A stretch of DNA of 64,000 bases from positions 2,108,001 to 2,172,000 of the forward strand of contig NZ_JAPEPB010000001.1 of assembly GCF_026340565.1 (NCBI RefSeq). The letters are read 5' to 3'. The stretch comes from Kitasatospora sp. NBC_01287. Lineage in GTDB: Bacteria; Actinomycetota; Actinomycetes; Streptomycetales; Streptomycetaceae. The number at the start of each line of letters is the position of its first letter. The first letter of the stretch is position 1. The notes under the pieces were generated by a model. The model did no database searches. It saw nothing but the letters and a program-made list of their open reading frames with translations, and was not told the DNA's origin. Shown piece by piece: positions 8,186 through 19,234 of the stretch. The position numbers were made by a program, and so were the translations under genes.

Positions 8186-8620
8186 ATGCGTGCTGCCCTA
8201 CTGGTCGTCCACGTCCTGGCTGGAGGCATCGGACTGCTCGTCGGTCCGATGGCGATGCTCGCGCCGAAACGGACTGGGTGGCATCCCAGGCTTGGCCTGG
8301 CGTATCAAGCATTGACAGGGGCACTGTGCCTCAGCGCGTTCGGCCTCGTGGTCGAGAAGCCCGCGCTCTGGTGGCTCGGCGTCATCGCAGCGGCTACCTG
8401 GTCCGCCGCGCTCGGCGGGTGGTGGGTACGTCGGCGGCGGTTACACGGCTGGCTTCTCTGGCACATAGGTCTGATGTGCGGGTCCTACATCTCCTTTGTG
8501 ACGGCGTTTCTTGTCGTAAACCTCGGACTCGGCTCACCTGTCGCCTGGGTCGTACCGACCCTGATCGGTACCCCGATGATCGCCCGAACCACTCTCCGCG
8601 TGACGCAGGCTCGCGCTTGA
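8186..8620 (+). CDS. Small four-helix membrane protein (DUF2306-like)
   Basis: A 144-aa integral membrane protein with about four hydrophobic segments (residues about 3-22, 40-60, 68-90 and 95-135) and a central VRRRRLHGWLLWHIGLM segment. The pattern of short helices with a conserved His in the third segment resembles DUF2306-type proteins. Start at the ATG preceded by GAGGGGGAA. It is divergent from padR and probably repressed by it through the twin operator. Role unknown; a transport or membrane-stress function is only a guess from the PadR context. Confidence 0.6.
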   Translation: MRAALLVVHVLAGGIGLLVGPMAMLAPKRTGWHPRLGLAYQALTGALCLSAFGLVVEKPALWWLGVIAAATWSAALGGWWVRRRRLHGWLLWHIGLMCGSYISFVTAFLVVNLGLGSPVAWVVPTLIGTPMIARTTLRVTQARA

Positions 8621-8689
8621 GCGGGTCCGAAGGTCGCGTGTGACTGTCACGCCTCGCGTGCCGGGAGCCGGGAGCCGGGAGCCGACAGG

Positions 8690-8932
8690 GATTCGACAGG
8701 GATTCGACAGCCACGGTCTGAGCACTCGCCTCTCGTCCACCAGCAGCGATCCGCCACCCGTGGGCCGGCAGCGGCAGCAGTCCGTCCCGTTCCAGCGGGA
8801 CGTCCGGCACCATCCTCCCCTCCCAGGGATGGCCGAAGCCGTGGTGAACCGGACAGCGGGTGCCGACGCCGGTGATCATCTCGGCAAGGAATCCGGCCGC
8901 CGCCGCGGCCTGCGCCAGTTGGTGCCGGTCAT
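8690..8932 (-). pseudogene. Possible frameshifted small gene after merR
   Basis: GAAGGAG (8941-8947) lies 8 nt before an ATG at 8930-8932, which opens an 18-codon frame ending at 8876. A different frame of the same strand runs through the start and reads like a real protein (QLAQAAAAAGFLAEMITG, then HHGFGHPWEGRMVPDVPLERDG), but it has no start codon of its own because of a stop just upstream. A one-base indel would join ATG and protein. I do not recognise the family. The 3' end is uncertain and runs into 22-bp-scale repeats at 8656-8712. Confidence 0.35.
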
Positions 8933-8973
8933 GGGTGTAGCTCCTTCAGGTCGCGGGTGGGGGTGGGGGCGGG

Positions 8974-9822
8974 TCACCAGAAGCGTGGTTGGGCGGGGAT
9001 GCCTTCCAGGTCGGTGAGGACCAGTTCGCGGTCCTCGTCCTGGGCGATGTCCTCGGCCGCGGCCAGGGCCTGTTCGGTCCAGCTGCGGGCCTGGTCCTTG
9101 TCGCCGGCCACTGCGTGGGCACGGGCCAGGGACTCGTAGGCGTAGGCCAGGTCCCAGTCCGCGATGCCGTGCGCCCGGCAGATCTCCAGGCCGCGCCTCG
9201 CGTGGTGCAGGGCGGGTTCGGCTCGCCCCAGTACGGAGTACACGCGTGAGCACTGCCACTCGCCGCGGCTGAGGTTCGCCGGGGCACCGACCTGGCCCCA
9301 GTGGTAGCGCGAGGCGTGTGCCATGTGCAGCATCCGGTCGTCGTCCTCGACGCTGCGATCCTCCTTCTCCAGCAGCCGCCATACCCCGTTGAACAGGTCG
9401 ACGGCCATGCGTCGCTCGTCACTGGTCGCACCGGTTGTGTTCTGCGTGTCCTGGTCGGTCATCGCTGTGGTGACTCCGTCCTCGATGAGATGGTCGGTGC
9501 GGTGGAGGTCGCTGCGGACCCGGTCCAGGCGTGCCTGGAGGCGGCGCCGGTGCTGGACCAGGACCTGCTTGATCGCGGCCTCGTCGTCCGGCTCGGCCAG
9601 GCACGCGCGCACCTGGTCCAGCGGGACGTCTACCGAACGCAGGAGCCGTACCAGCCGCGCGGGCGCGACCTGCTCGGCGCCGTACAGCCGGTAGCCCGTG
9701 TCGGGGTCGACCACTGCGGGCGCCAGCAGTCCCACCCGGTCGTAGTGCCGCAGGGCCTTCGCGGTCAGGCCGACACGGCGTGCCAGCTGACCGACCGTGA
9801 TCAGCTCAGGTCCATCCACCAT
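8974..9822 (-). CDS. MerR-family regulator with C-terminal helical-repeat domain
   Basis: A 282-aa regulator. Residues 8-75 are a MerR helix-turn-helix and wing (TVGQLARRVGLTAKALRHYDRVGLL, DTGYRLYGAEQ). A coiled dimerisation helix follows (about 85-110). Residues 130-282 form an alpha-helical, TPR-like region (RGLEICRAHGIADWDLAYAYESLARAHAVAGD) instead of a short effector domain, so the ligand is unclear. The start ATG lies 6 nt after a TAGGTT -10 box, meaning a leaderless mRNA. Its own promoter has the 19-bp spacer typical of MerR-activated promoters, so it is probably autoregulated. Confidence 0.85.
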   Translation of the reverse strand: MVDGPELITVGQLARRVGLTAKALRHYDRVGLLAPAVVDPDTGYRLYGAEQVAPARLVRLLRSVDVPLDQVRACLAEPDDEAAIKQVLVQHRRRLQARLDRVRSDLHRTDHLIEDGVTTAMTDQDTQNTTGATSDERRMAVDLFNGVWRLLEKEDRSVEDDDRMLHMAHASRYHWGQVGAPANLSRGEWQCSRVYSVLGRAEPALHHARRGLEICRAHGIADWDLAYAYESLARAHAVAGDKDQARSWTEQALAAAEDIAQDEDRELVLTDLEGIPAQPRFW

Positions 9823-9828
9823 GCCCCG

Positions 9829-9859
9829 AACCTAGAACCTTGCCCCGTGGGAACCTCAA
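9829..9859 (-). promoter_or_regulatory. MerR-type promoter with 19-bp spacer, leaderless start
   Basis: On the minus strand TTGAGG (9854-9859) and TAGGTT (9829-9834) are 19 bp apart, the over-long spacing that MerR-family activators correct by twisting the DNA. The ATG of merR begins 6 nt after the -10 box, so transcription should start at or next to the start codon. Confidence 0.65.
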
Positions 9860-9976
9860 ACTCGGCGCTCAGAACGCTGACAAACAGTGATGAACAACTC
9901 GGATCGGCGTGAAATCGCGACCTGAGGAGGAGCTGGCCCGCTGCGTGCTGAACGAGCAGCAACGGGCCGAGGCCGG

Positions 9977-10168
9977 GACGACGGCGGGGGCAAGGACGAC
10001 GGCGGGGGCAGGGACGACGGCGGGGGCAGGGGCGGACCCGCCAGTCGGCGGGCGCCGACCCGCGCCGAACGCACCGCGGCCGCCCAGGGCGCTCGTGCCC
10101 GGGGCGGCCGCGGTCAGCGGTCGAGGACCGTCAGGACCGTCAGGACCGTCAGGACCGTCAGGACCGTC
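9977..10168. repeat. Two short tandem repeats between merR and the deacetylase-like gene
   Basis: The 344-bp gap 9823-10166 holds no gene. It has three 18-bp units beginning gacgacggcgggggca (9977-10030) and five perfect 9-bp units aggaccgtc (10124-10168). The stop codon of the secreted deacetylase-like gene (10167-10169) is formed by the last repeat unit, so repeat changes could alter its C-terminus. Confidence 0.9.
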
Positions 10169-13100
10169 AGAGGGCCGCGTTGAGCGTGAAGGCCTGGGTC
10201 ACCGTGCCCGCCGCGCTCTTGGCCGTGATGGTCAGGTGGAAACTGCCCAGGGCCAGCTCACTGCCCGAGAGGGTGGCGGTGCCGTTGGCACCGGGGGTGA
10301 ACTTGATCCCCGACGGCAGCGTGCCGCTCTCGCTGAGCACCGCGGCCGGGAAGCCGGTCGTGGTGATCGTGTAGCTGAACGGGACCAGGAGGTACGCCGT
10401 CGCCGTGGCCTTGCTGGTGATCGCCGGCGCCTGGTTCACCGTCACCGCGAGCGCCTGGGTGGCGCTCCCGGCCGAGTTGGCGGCCGACACCGTCAGCGGG
10501 TAGACGCCGCCGCTGCCCGCCGCCGGGGTGCCGGACAGGGTGCCGTTGCCGCTGCCGTTGTCCTTGAACGACAGGCCGGCGGGCAGCTTGCCCGTCACGG
10601 TCAGCGCCGGGGCCGGGATGCCGGTGGCCGTCACCGCGAAGGTACCGGCGGTGCCGGCGGTCAGCGTGGTGGCGCTCGCGCTGGTCACCGCCGGACCGGT
10701 CGCCTGGGTGACCGTGACGGTCACGGTGGCGCTGCCGCTGCCAGCGCCGTTGGCCGCCGTGACGGTCACCGGGTAGCTGCCCGCGCTGCCGGAGGCCGCG
10801 GTGCCGGAGATGCTGCCGGTGCCGTCGCCGTTGTCCTTGAAGCTCAGACCGCTCGGCAGGGTCCCGCTCTCGGTGAGCGCGGGGGCCGGGTAGCCACTGG
10901 TGGTCACCGCGAAGGTGCCCGCGGTGCCGGTGGTGAAGGCAGCCGTCGTGGCGCCGGTCACGGCGGCGGGCTGGGCGACGGTAAGGGTCAGGTTCTGGGT
11001 GACCGAGCCGGCCGCGTTGCGCGCGGTGACGACCAGCGGGTAGCTGCCGCCGCCGCCCGCCGCCGGGGTGCCGGCAAGCGTGGCGGTGCCGTCACCGTTG
11101 TCGGTGAAGGTGACTCCGGCCGGCAGGGTCCCGGTCGCCGTGAGCGCGGGCAGCGGGTTGCCGGTGCTGGTCACCGTGGTGCTGAAGGCGGTGCCGACGG
11201 AGGCCGCCACGGTGGCCGAACTGGTGATCAGCGGCGGCACGTTGATGATCAGCGTGGTCGTGGAGCCGGCGCCGACGGGGGTCCAGGCGGAGAGCGTGCC
11301 GCCGTAGGACTGGCCGAAGGCCGCGCCGTTGACCGTGGTACCGGTCGGGACGGTGACCGGCACGTTGACCTGGCCGCCGCCGGAGTTGGTGACCACCACG
11401 GTGTTGTTCTGCACCGAGGCGGTGACCGTGCCGGCCTGCTCGGCCGAGGCCCAGGCGGCCGACTCACCGAGGGTCTGCGCGGTGCCGGCGTCGGTCGTCT
11501 GGGTCAGCGGCGCGGTGTACCAGCTGTTGTACTGCGCCTGCATGTTGTTGATCAGGGTGAGCAGCGTGTACCCGTAGTCGCTGGTCGTCCCGTTCACCGT
11601 CTGGGTGGCCGGGCCGATCAGGTTGGTCTGGTGCGCGTAGCTCATCCGCGGGTCGTCGGCCAGCACGTGGCCGAGCATGATCCGGGACTCGTTGGCGAGC
11701 ACCGTGGACTCGGTGGAGGCGGTGGTGGTGCAGGTGGTGGACGGGGTGCTCTCGCACTTGCCCGTCTCGGCCGGGTACAGCGCGTCGCCCATCGAGGAAC
11801 CGGTGGCCACGTACGCGGTGTTGTACTCGCTCAGCTCATCGGGCCAGTTGGAGGCGTTGTAGTAGATGTTGCTCGGGTAGCGCGGCGCGGAGACCGCGGT
11901 GTTGCTCGCACCGGTGGCCGAGGCACCCGCGATGGTGTAGCTCTGCGGCTGGCGCGAGGCGTCGCTGCCGAAGACCGAGATGCCCAGGTCCGCCATGGCC
12001 TGCGGCATGTTGGGGTTCTCCAGGCCGGAGTGCTCGCCGGTGACCAGGCCGCTGGAGCTGAAGTTGGTCAGGCCGTTGTTGGCGGCGAAGGCGTCGTCCA
12101 GGCCGATCTCCTGCTCGATGCTGGAGTCGGGGGTGGTACTGGTGGCGGGCAGCCAGCCGGCCCGCGAGGCGCAGCCGATGTTGGGGTCGGTGGCCGTCGG
12201 GTAGGTGCTGGTGCTGCCGGGGCCGCCGCCGGGGGTGGTGGCGCCGGTGTCGGTGAAGGAGTAGCCGGTGGCCGCGCCGGTCGCGTCCTCGTGGACCTGG
12301 CCGATGAGGCCGAAGCTGGTGGAGCCGGCCGGGGCGCGGTAGACGTTGTAGCCCCAGAAGGCGGTACCGCCGGAGTACTCCGACTCCAGCTTGGAGAGGC
12401 TGGGGCCATCACCGTTGGGGGCGTCGGGCCAGCTGAACGAGACCGAGCCGTCGGCGCCGACGGTGACCTGCTGCGGGGTGGAGGGCTCCGACTCGCCGTA
12501 GGCGGTGGCGGCGGTGACCTCGTAGCTGTAGCCGCCCGCGGCCAGCGAGCCGCCGCTGCCGGCGACCGGCGCGTTGGCCGGCTGCGGAGCGGCGACGGTG
12601 CAACCCAGGTACATGTGCGACCAGGTGTGCGTGATCCAGTTGAACGCCGCCTGCTTGCTGAGCAGTTCGTTGACGAAGGCGGCGTCGTTCGGGTAGCCGC
12701 TGTCCACCGTCTGGCCCGGGTCGGTGAGGGTGTTGCCGTTCACCGTGGTGCTGCCGGAGCAGTTGGCACTCGACGTGGTGGTGGTGCTGGGCGCGGTGCA
12801 GGCGCCGATCGCGTTGAACGCGAACTCCAGCTTGATGCCGGTCTGCTGCTCCCAGTTGGCGACGTAGTCCACGTCGGCCGCGCTCATCTGGACGTCCGGC
12901 GGGCCGTCGGCCGCGTTGCCGCCCACGCCGCTGGGGCAGAGCACGTCGTTCGGGTCGGTGGCGCCCGGCGTGCACTGGTACTGCCGGCTCCACTCGTTGT
13001 CCGAGATGAACATGTCGTCGATGTCCTGCCCGAAGTAGTTCCGGTACAGGCCCAGGTGGGTGTTCTGGGTGACCCAGTTGATCAGGCCGGGCGCGAGCAG

Positions 13101-13787
13101 CAGCCACGGCAGCATGGTCGGGCTGTAGTTGAAGGTCAGCGCCAGCTCCGAGACGCCCGCCTGCGGGTCGGTGCTCGGGTGCTGGTAGACGGCGGCCAGC
13201 GTCTGGCCGGCGGAGTTCTGCAGCCACGGCGTGACCGGCGCCCCCGCGACCGGCGTGGCCGGGTAGCCGTAGGAGCCGGTCTCGAACGGCACCGGGCCCT
13301 TCAGCTCGGGCAGTTGGGCGAGCGCCGCGGTGCTCAGCTGCGCGGTGCCGGTGACCGCGCCGGAGCCGGCGGCGGTCAGGCCCACCGAGGCCGACGGGTA
13401 CACGTAGCCGTCGATCTGGCGCACGCCGAAGCTCGCCTCGAAGCTGTCCAGGTCGGTCAGCTGCCCGGCCGCGAACCAGACCGGGGAGTCCGCGAAGACC
13501 ACCCCGTTGTAGTAGGCGTGGGTGCCGTTGGAGAGCGCCGGCAGCGTCACGGTCTCACTACCGAGTGCACCGCCGGCGTTCACCAGCGTGTACGGAACCC
13601 CCTCGGTGTCCAGCGCGTTGGTCCAGGCCGTGGTGGTGGCGTCCCCAGCGCCGCCACCGATCACCAGGACCTTCAGGTCGAGCTGCGGGGGCGTCGCCGC
13701 CGCGGCCGCCAGCCCCGCCTGTCCGGTCGCCAGCAGCGTTATCGCTGCCACCCCCGTGGCGAACCACTTCGCCCTTCGTTTGAACAC
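10167..13787 (-). CDS. Secreted NodB-like (CE18/Agd3-like) putative polysaccharide deacetylase with Ig repeats
   Basis: A secreted 1206-aa protein. The GTG at 13787 gives a clean signal peptide (FKRRAKWFATGVAAITLLA, Ala-rich cleavage near 30). An N-terminal domain (about 38-240) precedes a catalytic region with DIDDMFISDNEW at 255-266 and ITHTWSH at 385-391. These resemble the Asp and His-x3-His metal motifs of NodB-fold deacetylases, most like the CE18/Agd3 group that deacetylates galactosamine polymers. A fibronectin-III-like insert (about 401-535) interrupts the catalytic domain. Four putative-Ig (He_PIG) repeats of about 88 aa end the protein. The GH8 gene upstream on the same strand suggests joint action on an extracellular glycan. 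The substrate assignment is inference. Confidence 0.6.
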   Translation of the reverse strand: MFKRRAKWFATGVAAITLLATGQAGLAAAAATPPQLDLKVLVIGGGAGDATTTAWTNALDTEGVPYTLVNAGGALGSETVTLPALSNGTHAYYNGVVFADSPVWFAAGQLTDLDSFEASFGVRQIDGYVYPSASVGLTAAGSGAVTGTAQLSTAALAQLPELKGPVPFETGSYGYPATPVAGAPVTPWLQNSAGQTLAAVYQHPSTDPQAGVSELALTFNYSPTMLPWLLLAPGLINWVTQNTHLGLYRNYFGQDIDDMFISDNEWSRQYQCTPGATDPNDVLCPSGVGGNAADGPPDVQMSAADVDYVANWEQQTGIKLEFAFNAIGACTAPSTTTTSSANCSGSTTVNGNTLTDPGQTVDSGYPNDAAFVNELLSKQAAFNWITHTWSHMYLGCTVAAPQPANAPVAGSGGSLAAGGYSYEVTAATAYGESEPSTPQQVTVGADGSVSFSWPDAPNGDGPSLSKLESEYSGGTAFWGYNVYRAPAGSTSFGLIGQVHEDATGAATGYSFTDTGATTPGGGPGSTSTYPTATDPNIGCASRAGWLPATSTTPDSSIEQEIGLDDAFAANNGLTNFSSSGLVTGEHSGLENPNMPQAMADLGISVFGSDASRQPQSYTIAGASATGASNTAVSAPRYPSNIYYNASNWPDELSEYNTAYVATGSSMGDALYPAETGKCESTPSTTCTTTASTESTVLANESRIMLGHVLADDPRMSYAHQTNLIGPATQTVNGTTSDYGYTLLTLINNMQAQYNSWYTAPLTQTTDAGTAQTLGESAAWASAEQAGTVTASVQNNTVVVTNSGGGQVNVPVTVPTGTTVNGAAFGQSYGGTLSAWTPVGAGSTTTLIINVPPLITSSATVAASVGTAFSTTVTSTGNPLPALTATGTLPAGVTFTDNGDGTATLAGTPAAGGGGSYPLVVTARNAAGSVTQNLTLTVAQPAAVTGATTAAFTTGTAGTFAVTTSGYPAPALTESGTLPSGLSFKDNGDGTGSISGTAASGSAGSYPVTVTAANGAGSGSATVTVTVTQATGPAVTSASATTLTAGTAGTFAVTATGIPAPALTVTGKLPAGLSFKDNGSGNGTLSGTPAAGSGGVYPLTVSAANSAGSATQALAVTVNQAPAITSKATATAYLLVPFSYTITTTGFPAAVLSESGTLPSGIKFTPGANGTATLSGSELALGSFHLTITAKSAAGTVTQAFTLNAAL

Positions 13788-14057
13788 GGTCTTCCCACCC
13801 CAATGTCTGTACGGGTTCACGCCGATCTGACGACCGGCCACCACAGCATGGTGGGAGGGGGATTGGGGCCGAGGGCTTATGGTGATTTCGGGGTCAGATC
13901 TTCATCTACGCGCAGGCACACATCACGGATCGGTGGAGCGGCGCGCACACGACAGCGCCCCGGGCGGGACGCCAGGTGAGCGGCGGGGGCGCCCGGCGTG
14001 GCGGGGCCCGGGGCCGCGGAGTCGTCCGCCGCCCCGGGCCGGGAGCCGATCGGGGCC

Positions 14058-16175
14058 TCAGCCGGTGGTGTTGAGCGCGGTGTCGTCGAGGACGAAACTG
14101 GTGGTGCCGCCGTTGGCGTCGGTCTCGGTGCCGGTGAACCGCAGCGTCACGCTCTGACCCGCGTAGGCCGAGACGTCGACGGTGTGCTGCGTGTACCCGC
14201 TGTTCTTGTCGAGGTTGGAGTAACCGGCCACCGTGGTCAGCACGGTGCCGGCGCTGTTGAGCAGCTGGACGGTCAGCGTGTCCGGCTTGGCGGAGCTGGT
14301 GCTCTCGGTGGTGTCGATGTGCAGCCAGTAGGAGAGGGTCGCGGTGCAGCCGGCCGGGATGGCCACGCTCTGCCCGACCGTGTCGGTGTCCGCCTTGCCG
14401 TCACCGTTCAGCCACGCGTCCCAACTGCCCGCGTGAGCAGGCTCGTCGGCGGTGTCGTTGTTGATCGGCGCGGAGCCGGTGGTGGAGGTCTCGGTCCACG
14501 GGGCGATCGTGGCGCCCTTCTCGAAGCCCTGGTCACCGAGCAGTTGGGCGGCGGTGCAGCCGCCGCCCGTGCCGCTCACGGTGAGGGTGTAGGTAGCGGT
14601 GTGGCTGCCGGAGGCGGCGGTGCCGGTGATCGTGATCGGGTAGCTGCCCGCCGGGGTGCCCGTGCCGGTGGCGAGGGTGAGCGCCGCCGAGTTGCCGGCG
14701 GTCACCGAGGCCGGGCTGAACGAGGCCGTCGCACCGGTCGGCAGTCCGGCGGCCGCCAGGGCCACCGACTGCGCGCTGCCCGCGCTGACCGCCGTGGCGA
14801 CGGTGGTGCTCGCCGTGCCGCCGGGTGCCACCGAGCCCGCGCCGGGCGAGGCCGAGAGCGAGAAGTCGTTCGCGGGCGCGGTGCCGCTCGCCGGGCTCCA
14901 GTAGTCGCCCGCCATCACCAGGTAGACCAGGGTCTTGATGGTCTCGCCGTAGTAGCCGTCGCCGAACGGGTTGGTGGCCAGGTAGTTCCAGACGGTGTCG
15001 GTCCACGCCTGGTCGCCCGAGGCCATCGCGGCCGGCCCGACCGCGTCACCGGCCTCCTCGGCCTGGTCGCTGGTGCTGTAGGCGGTGCAGTTCAGATTGA
15101 CGTGCGGGTAGACCTTCTGCGGGTTGCCGCCCGACAGGCCCTTCAGACAGGCGCTCTCCTTCTTCGCCAGCCCGTACTCGGTGGCCGCCGCCGAGGCGCC
15201 GTTGAGCAGCGCGTCGGTGCCCAGGTGCCAGGGGACCCGGATGGAGTTGTAGCCGACGATGTTGTCCGGCTGGTCCTCCTGGTAGTTGGCGGGGGCCGGC
15301 TTGGGGCTGGTGGTGTCGGCGTTCACCACGAAGTCGGAGAGCAGGCCGGCGCTCGCGGAGTAGGCGGCGGTGTACTCGGTGTCGAGCGCCTCGGTGCGCT
15401 GGATCACCTTGGTCCAGTCGTGCGCGGTGTCGTAGGCGCCGAAGGCGCGCAGGTGGTCGAGCATCTGGTCGGAGGGCCGGGTGTCGGTGTTCGGACCGTC
15501 GTCCTCGCACTTCAGGTGCCCGTCCGGAGCCACGTCGTGGGCGTAGAACGCGGCCAACCAGGCCTTGGCGTCAGCGGTGTAGCCGCCCCACTGCTTGTCG
15601 GCCAGGATCAGGCCGTAGCCGATGTCGAGGTCGCCGTCGGTGGCGCCGTCCGGGGTGCCGCCGCTGTAGTACTTGCAGGTCTTGCCGTCCAACTGCCACT
15701 GCATCAGGCCGTACTGGTCCTCGTGGTCCTTGACCAGCTGCCAGAGGCCGTTGAACTCGCTCTGCGCGCTCGCGTCGTAGCCGGCCATCAGCGGGACGAT
15801 GTTCATCCCGTAGCCCTGGCCCTCGGAGACCGGGCCGTTGTTGGTGGCGTCGCCGTCGCCCTTGGTGGAGACGTAGTACTCGTTCGAGGCGCAGCCGTGG
15901 ACCAGGTAGGTGGCCTTCCAGGAGTCGTACTCCTTCTCCACCGCGGCGTCCCTGGTGGCCTGCGGGGCCGAGGGCATGACGCCGACCTGGTAGGTGGTGT
16001 GGGTCGGGAACGGGTGCGCGGGAGCAGTGGCAGCGGGGGTGGTCGTGGCGGGGATGGTCGTGGCGGCCCGGGCAGGGGCGGCCTGGGCGGGCGCGGTGGC
16101 CAGCGCGGTCACGGAGAGGCCGAGCAGGCAGCCCGTCACCACCGACGCGAGCGGGCGCTTCCAGCGGTTTCGCAC
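14058..16175 (-). CDS. Secreted glycoside hydrolase family 8 enzyme
   Basis: A 705-aa secreted glycosidase. The signal peptide (residues about 1-32) ends near ATAPAQA. The GH8 catalytic domain (about 60-430) carries the proton donor Glu118 in SEGQGYGM and the ATDGDLDIGYG signature (178-188). GH8 enzymes cleave beta-1,4-glucan, chitosan or xylan by inversion. An Ig-like Ala/Gly/Thr-rich domain (about 450-550) and a C-terminal jelly-roll module with LLGDQGFE and VLDDT motifs follow. The GTG start has AAGGAG 6 nt upstream. The next gene encodes a deacetylase-like protein, which would favour chitosanase-like use of a deacetylated polymer (inference). Confidence 0.85.
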   Translation of the reverse strand: MRNRWKRPLASVVTGCLLGLSVTALATAPAQAAPARAATTIPATTTPAATAPAHPFPTHTTYQVGVMPSAPQATRDAAVEKEYDSWKATYLVHGCASNEYYVSTKGDGDATNNGPVSEGQGYGMNIVPLMAGYDASAQSEFNGLWQLVKDHEDQYGLMQWQLDGKTCKYYSGGTPDGATDGDLDIGYGLILADKQWGGYTADAKAWLAAFYAHDVAPDGHLKCEDDGPNTDTRPSDQMLDHLRAFGAYDTAHDWTKVIQRTEALDTEYTAAYSASAGLLSDFVVNADTTSPKPAPANYQEDQPDNIVGYNSIRVPWHLGTDALLNGASAAATEYGLAKKESACLKGLSGGNPQKVYPHVNLNCTAYSTSDQAEEAGDAVGPAAMASGDQAWTDTVWNYLATNPFGDGYYGETIKTLVYLVMAGDYWSPASGTAPANDFSLSASPGAGSVAPGGTASTTVATAVSAGSAQSVALAAAGLPTGATASFSPASVTAGNSAALTLATGTGTPAGSYPITITGTAASGSHTATYTLTVSGTGGGCTAAQLLGDQGFEKGATIAPWTETSTTGSAPINNDTADEPAHAGSWDAWLNGDGKADTDTVGQSVAIPAGCTATLSYWLHIDTTESTSSAKPDTLTVQLLNSAGTVLTTVAGYSNLDKNSGYTQHTVDVSAYAGQSVTLRFTGTETDANGGTTSFVLDDTALNTTG

Positions 16176-16437
16176 GCGGAACTCCTTCGTGGGGGGTACC
16201 GGTCCACCGGCCTGGGGAGGGCGGCGGCGGGCCGGACGCGGTTCGGAGTCGAGCGATAGTTAGGAAAGCTTCCTTACGAGAAGCTGTCAAGGGCTGCGAC
16301 CGACGAAGGGCTACGGCCGACGCGCCTGCCGGGTCCACTCCTACCGGTCACCTACCACCCCACCTGCCACTCGCCGCGGTTGCCGCTGCGGCGTGTGCCA
16401 GGCCGCCGCCCGGTGCGTATGCGATAGGTTGCCGGCC

Positions 16438-16986
16438 ATGACCGAATCCATACAACTCCCCTGGCCGCCTGCCCCGATCAGGACCGAGCGGCTCGTGCTC
16501 CGAGAGCCCGAGCCTCAGGACCGAGCGGCGATCATCGAGCTGTTCAGCTCGCCGGAGGTGGGCACCTACATCGGTGGCTCTCGACCGCGTGACGAACTGG
16601 AGCGCGCGGTGCCCGAGACGCCCCGGCGGCGCCCCGGCCTTTTCGTGATCGAGCTCGACGGAGCGATGATCGGCACCATCGAGCTCAACCGGCGCGACCC
16701 GGAGCATCGGAGTCAGGTCCGTCCGGATGCCGGGGAGGCCGAACTCGGCTACCTGCTCCTGCCGCAGGCGTGGGGGCACGGTTACGCCGCCGAGGCGTGC
16801 GCGGCTGCGCTCGGCTGGTTCGCCGAGGCGCTTCCCGGCGAGCCGGTGGTGCTCTGCACCCAGACCGCCAACGACCGCTCGATGCGCCTCGCGGCGAAGC
16901 TGGGGTTCACCGAGGTGCAGCTGTTCGAGGAGTGGGGCGCCGAGCAGTGGATGGGCGTGCGGTCCCCGATCACGCCGTCCGCTTGA
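16438..16986 (+). CDS. GNAT N-acetyltransferase (RimJ/RimL type)
   Basis: A 182-aa GNAT enzyme that uses acetyl-CoA to acetylate an amine, probably a protein N-terminus or small molecule. It starts RTERLVLREPEPQD, has the acetyl-CoA-binding segment LGYLLLPQAWGHGYAAEA, and ends with NDRSMRLAAKLGFTEVQ, all standard for the RimJ/RimL subfamily. The ATG at 16438 sits 7 nt after a TAGGTT -10-like box (16425-16430), which suggests a leaderless transcript. There is no operon partner. Confidence 0.85.
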   Translation: MTESIQLPWPPAPIRTERLVLREPEPQDRAAIIELFSSPEVGTYIGGSRPRDELERAVPETPRRRPGLFVIELDGAMIGTIELNRRDPEHRSQVRPDAGEAELGYLLLPQAWGHGYAAEACAAALGWFAEALPGEPVVLCTQTANDRSMRLAAKLGFTEVQLFEEWGAEQWMGVRSPITPSA

Positions 16987-17122
16987 GCCGGCGCCTGCTC
17001 GTCAGCTCCGCGGTGATCTCAATCTCGGTACGGGTCATGCGGGCCAGCGGTAGCGCCGACCCGCTCCGCCCCGCTCACTCCGTCACCAGCTCACCCCGTC
17101 ACCCCATCACCCGCTCACCCGC

Positions 17123-19230
<2,108 letters not shown>

Positions 19231-19234
<4 letters not shown>

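Noticed and set aside
9909..13979. Plus-strand open frame of 1356 codons opposite the secreted deacetylase-like gene
   Set aside because: Arg/Gly/Val-rich shadow frame produced by GC-rich third positions; the minus strand has a signal peptide and known domains.
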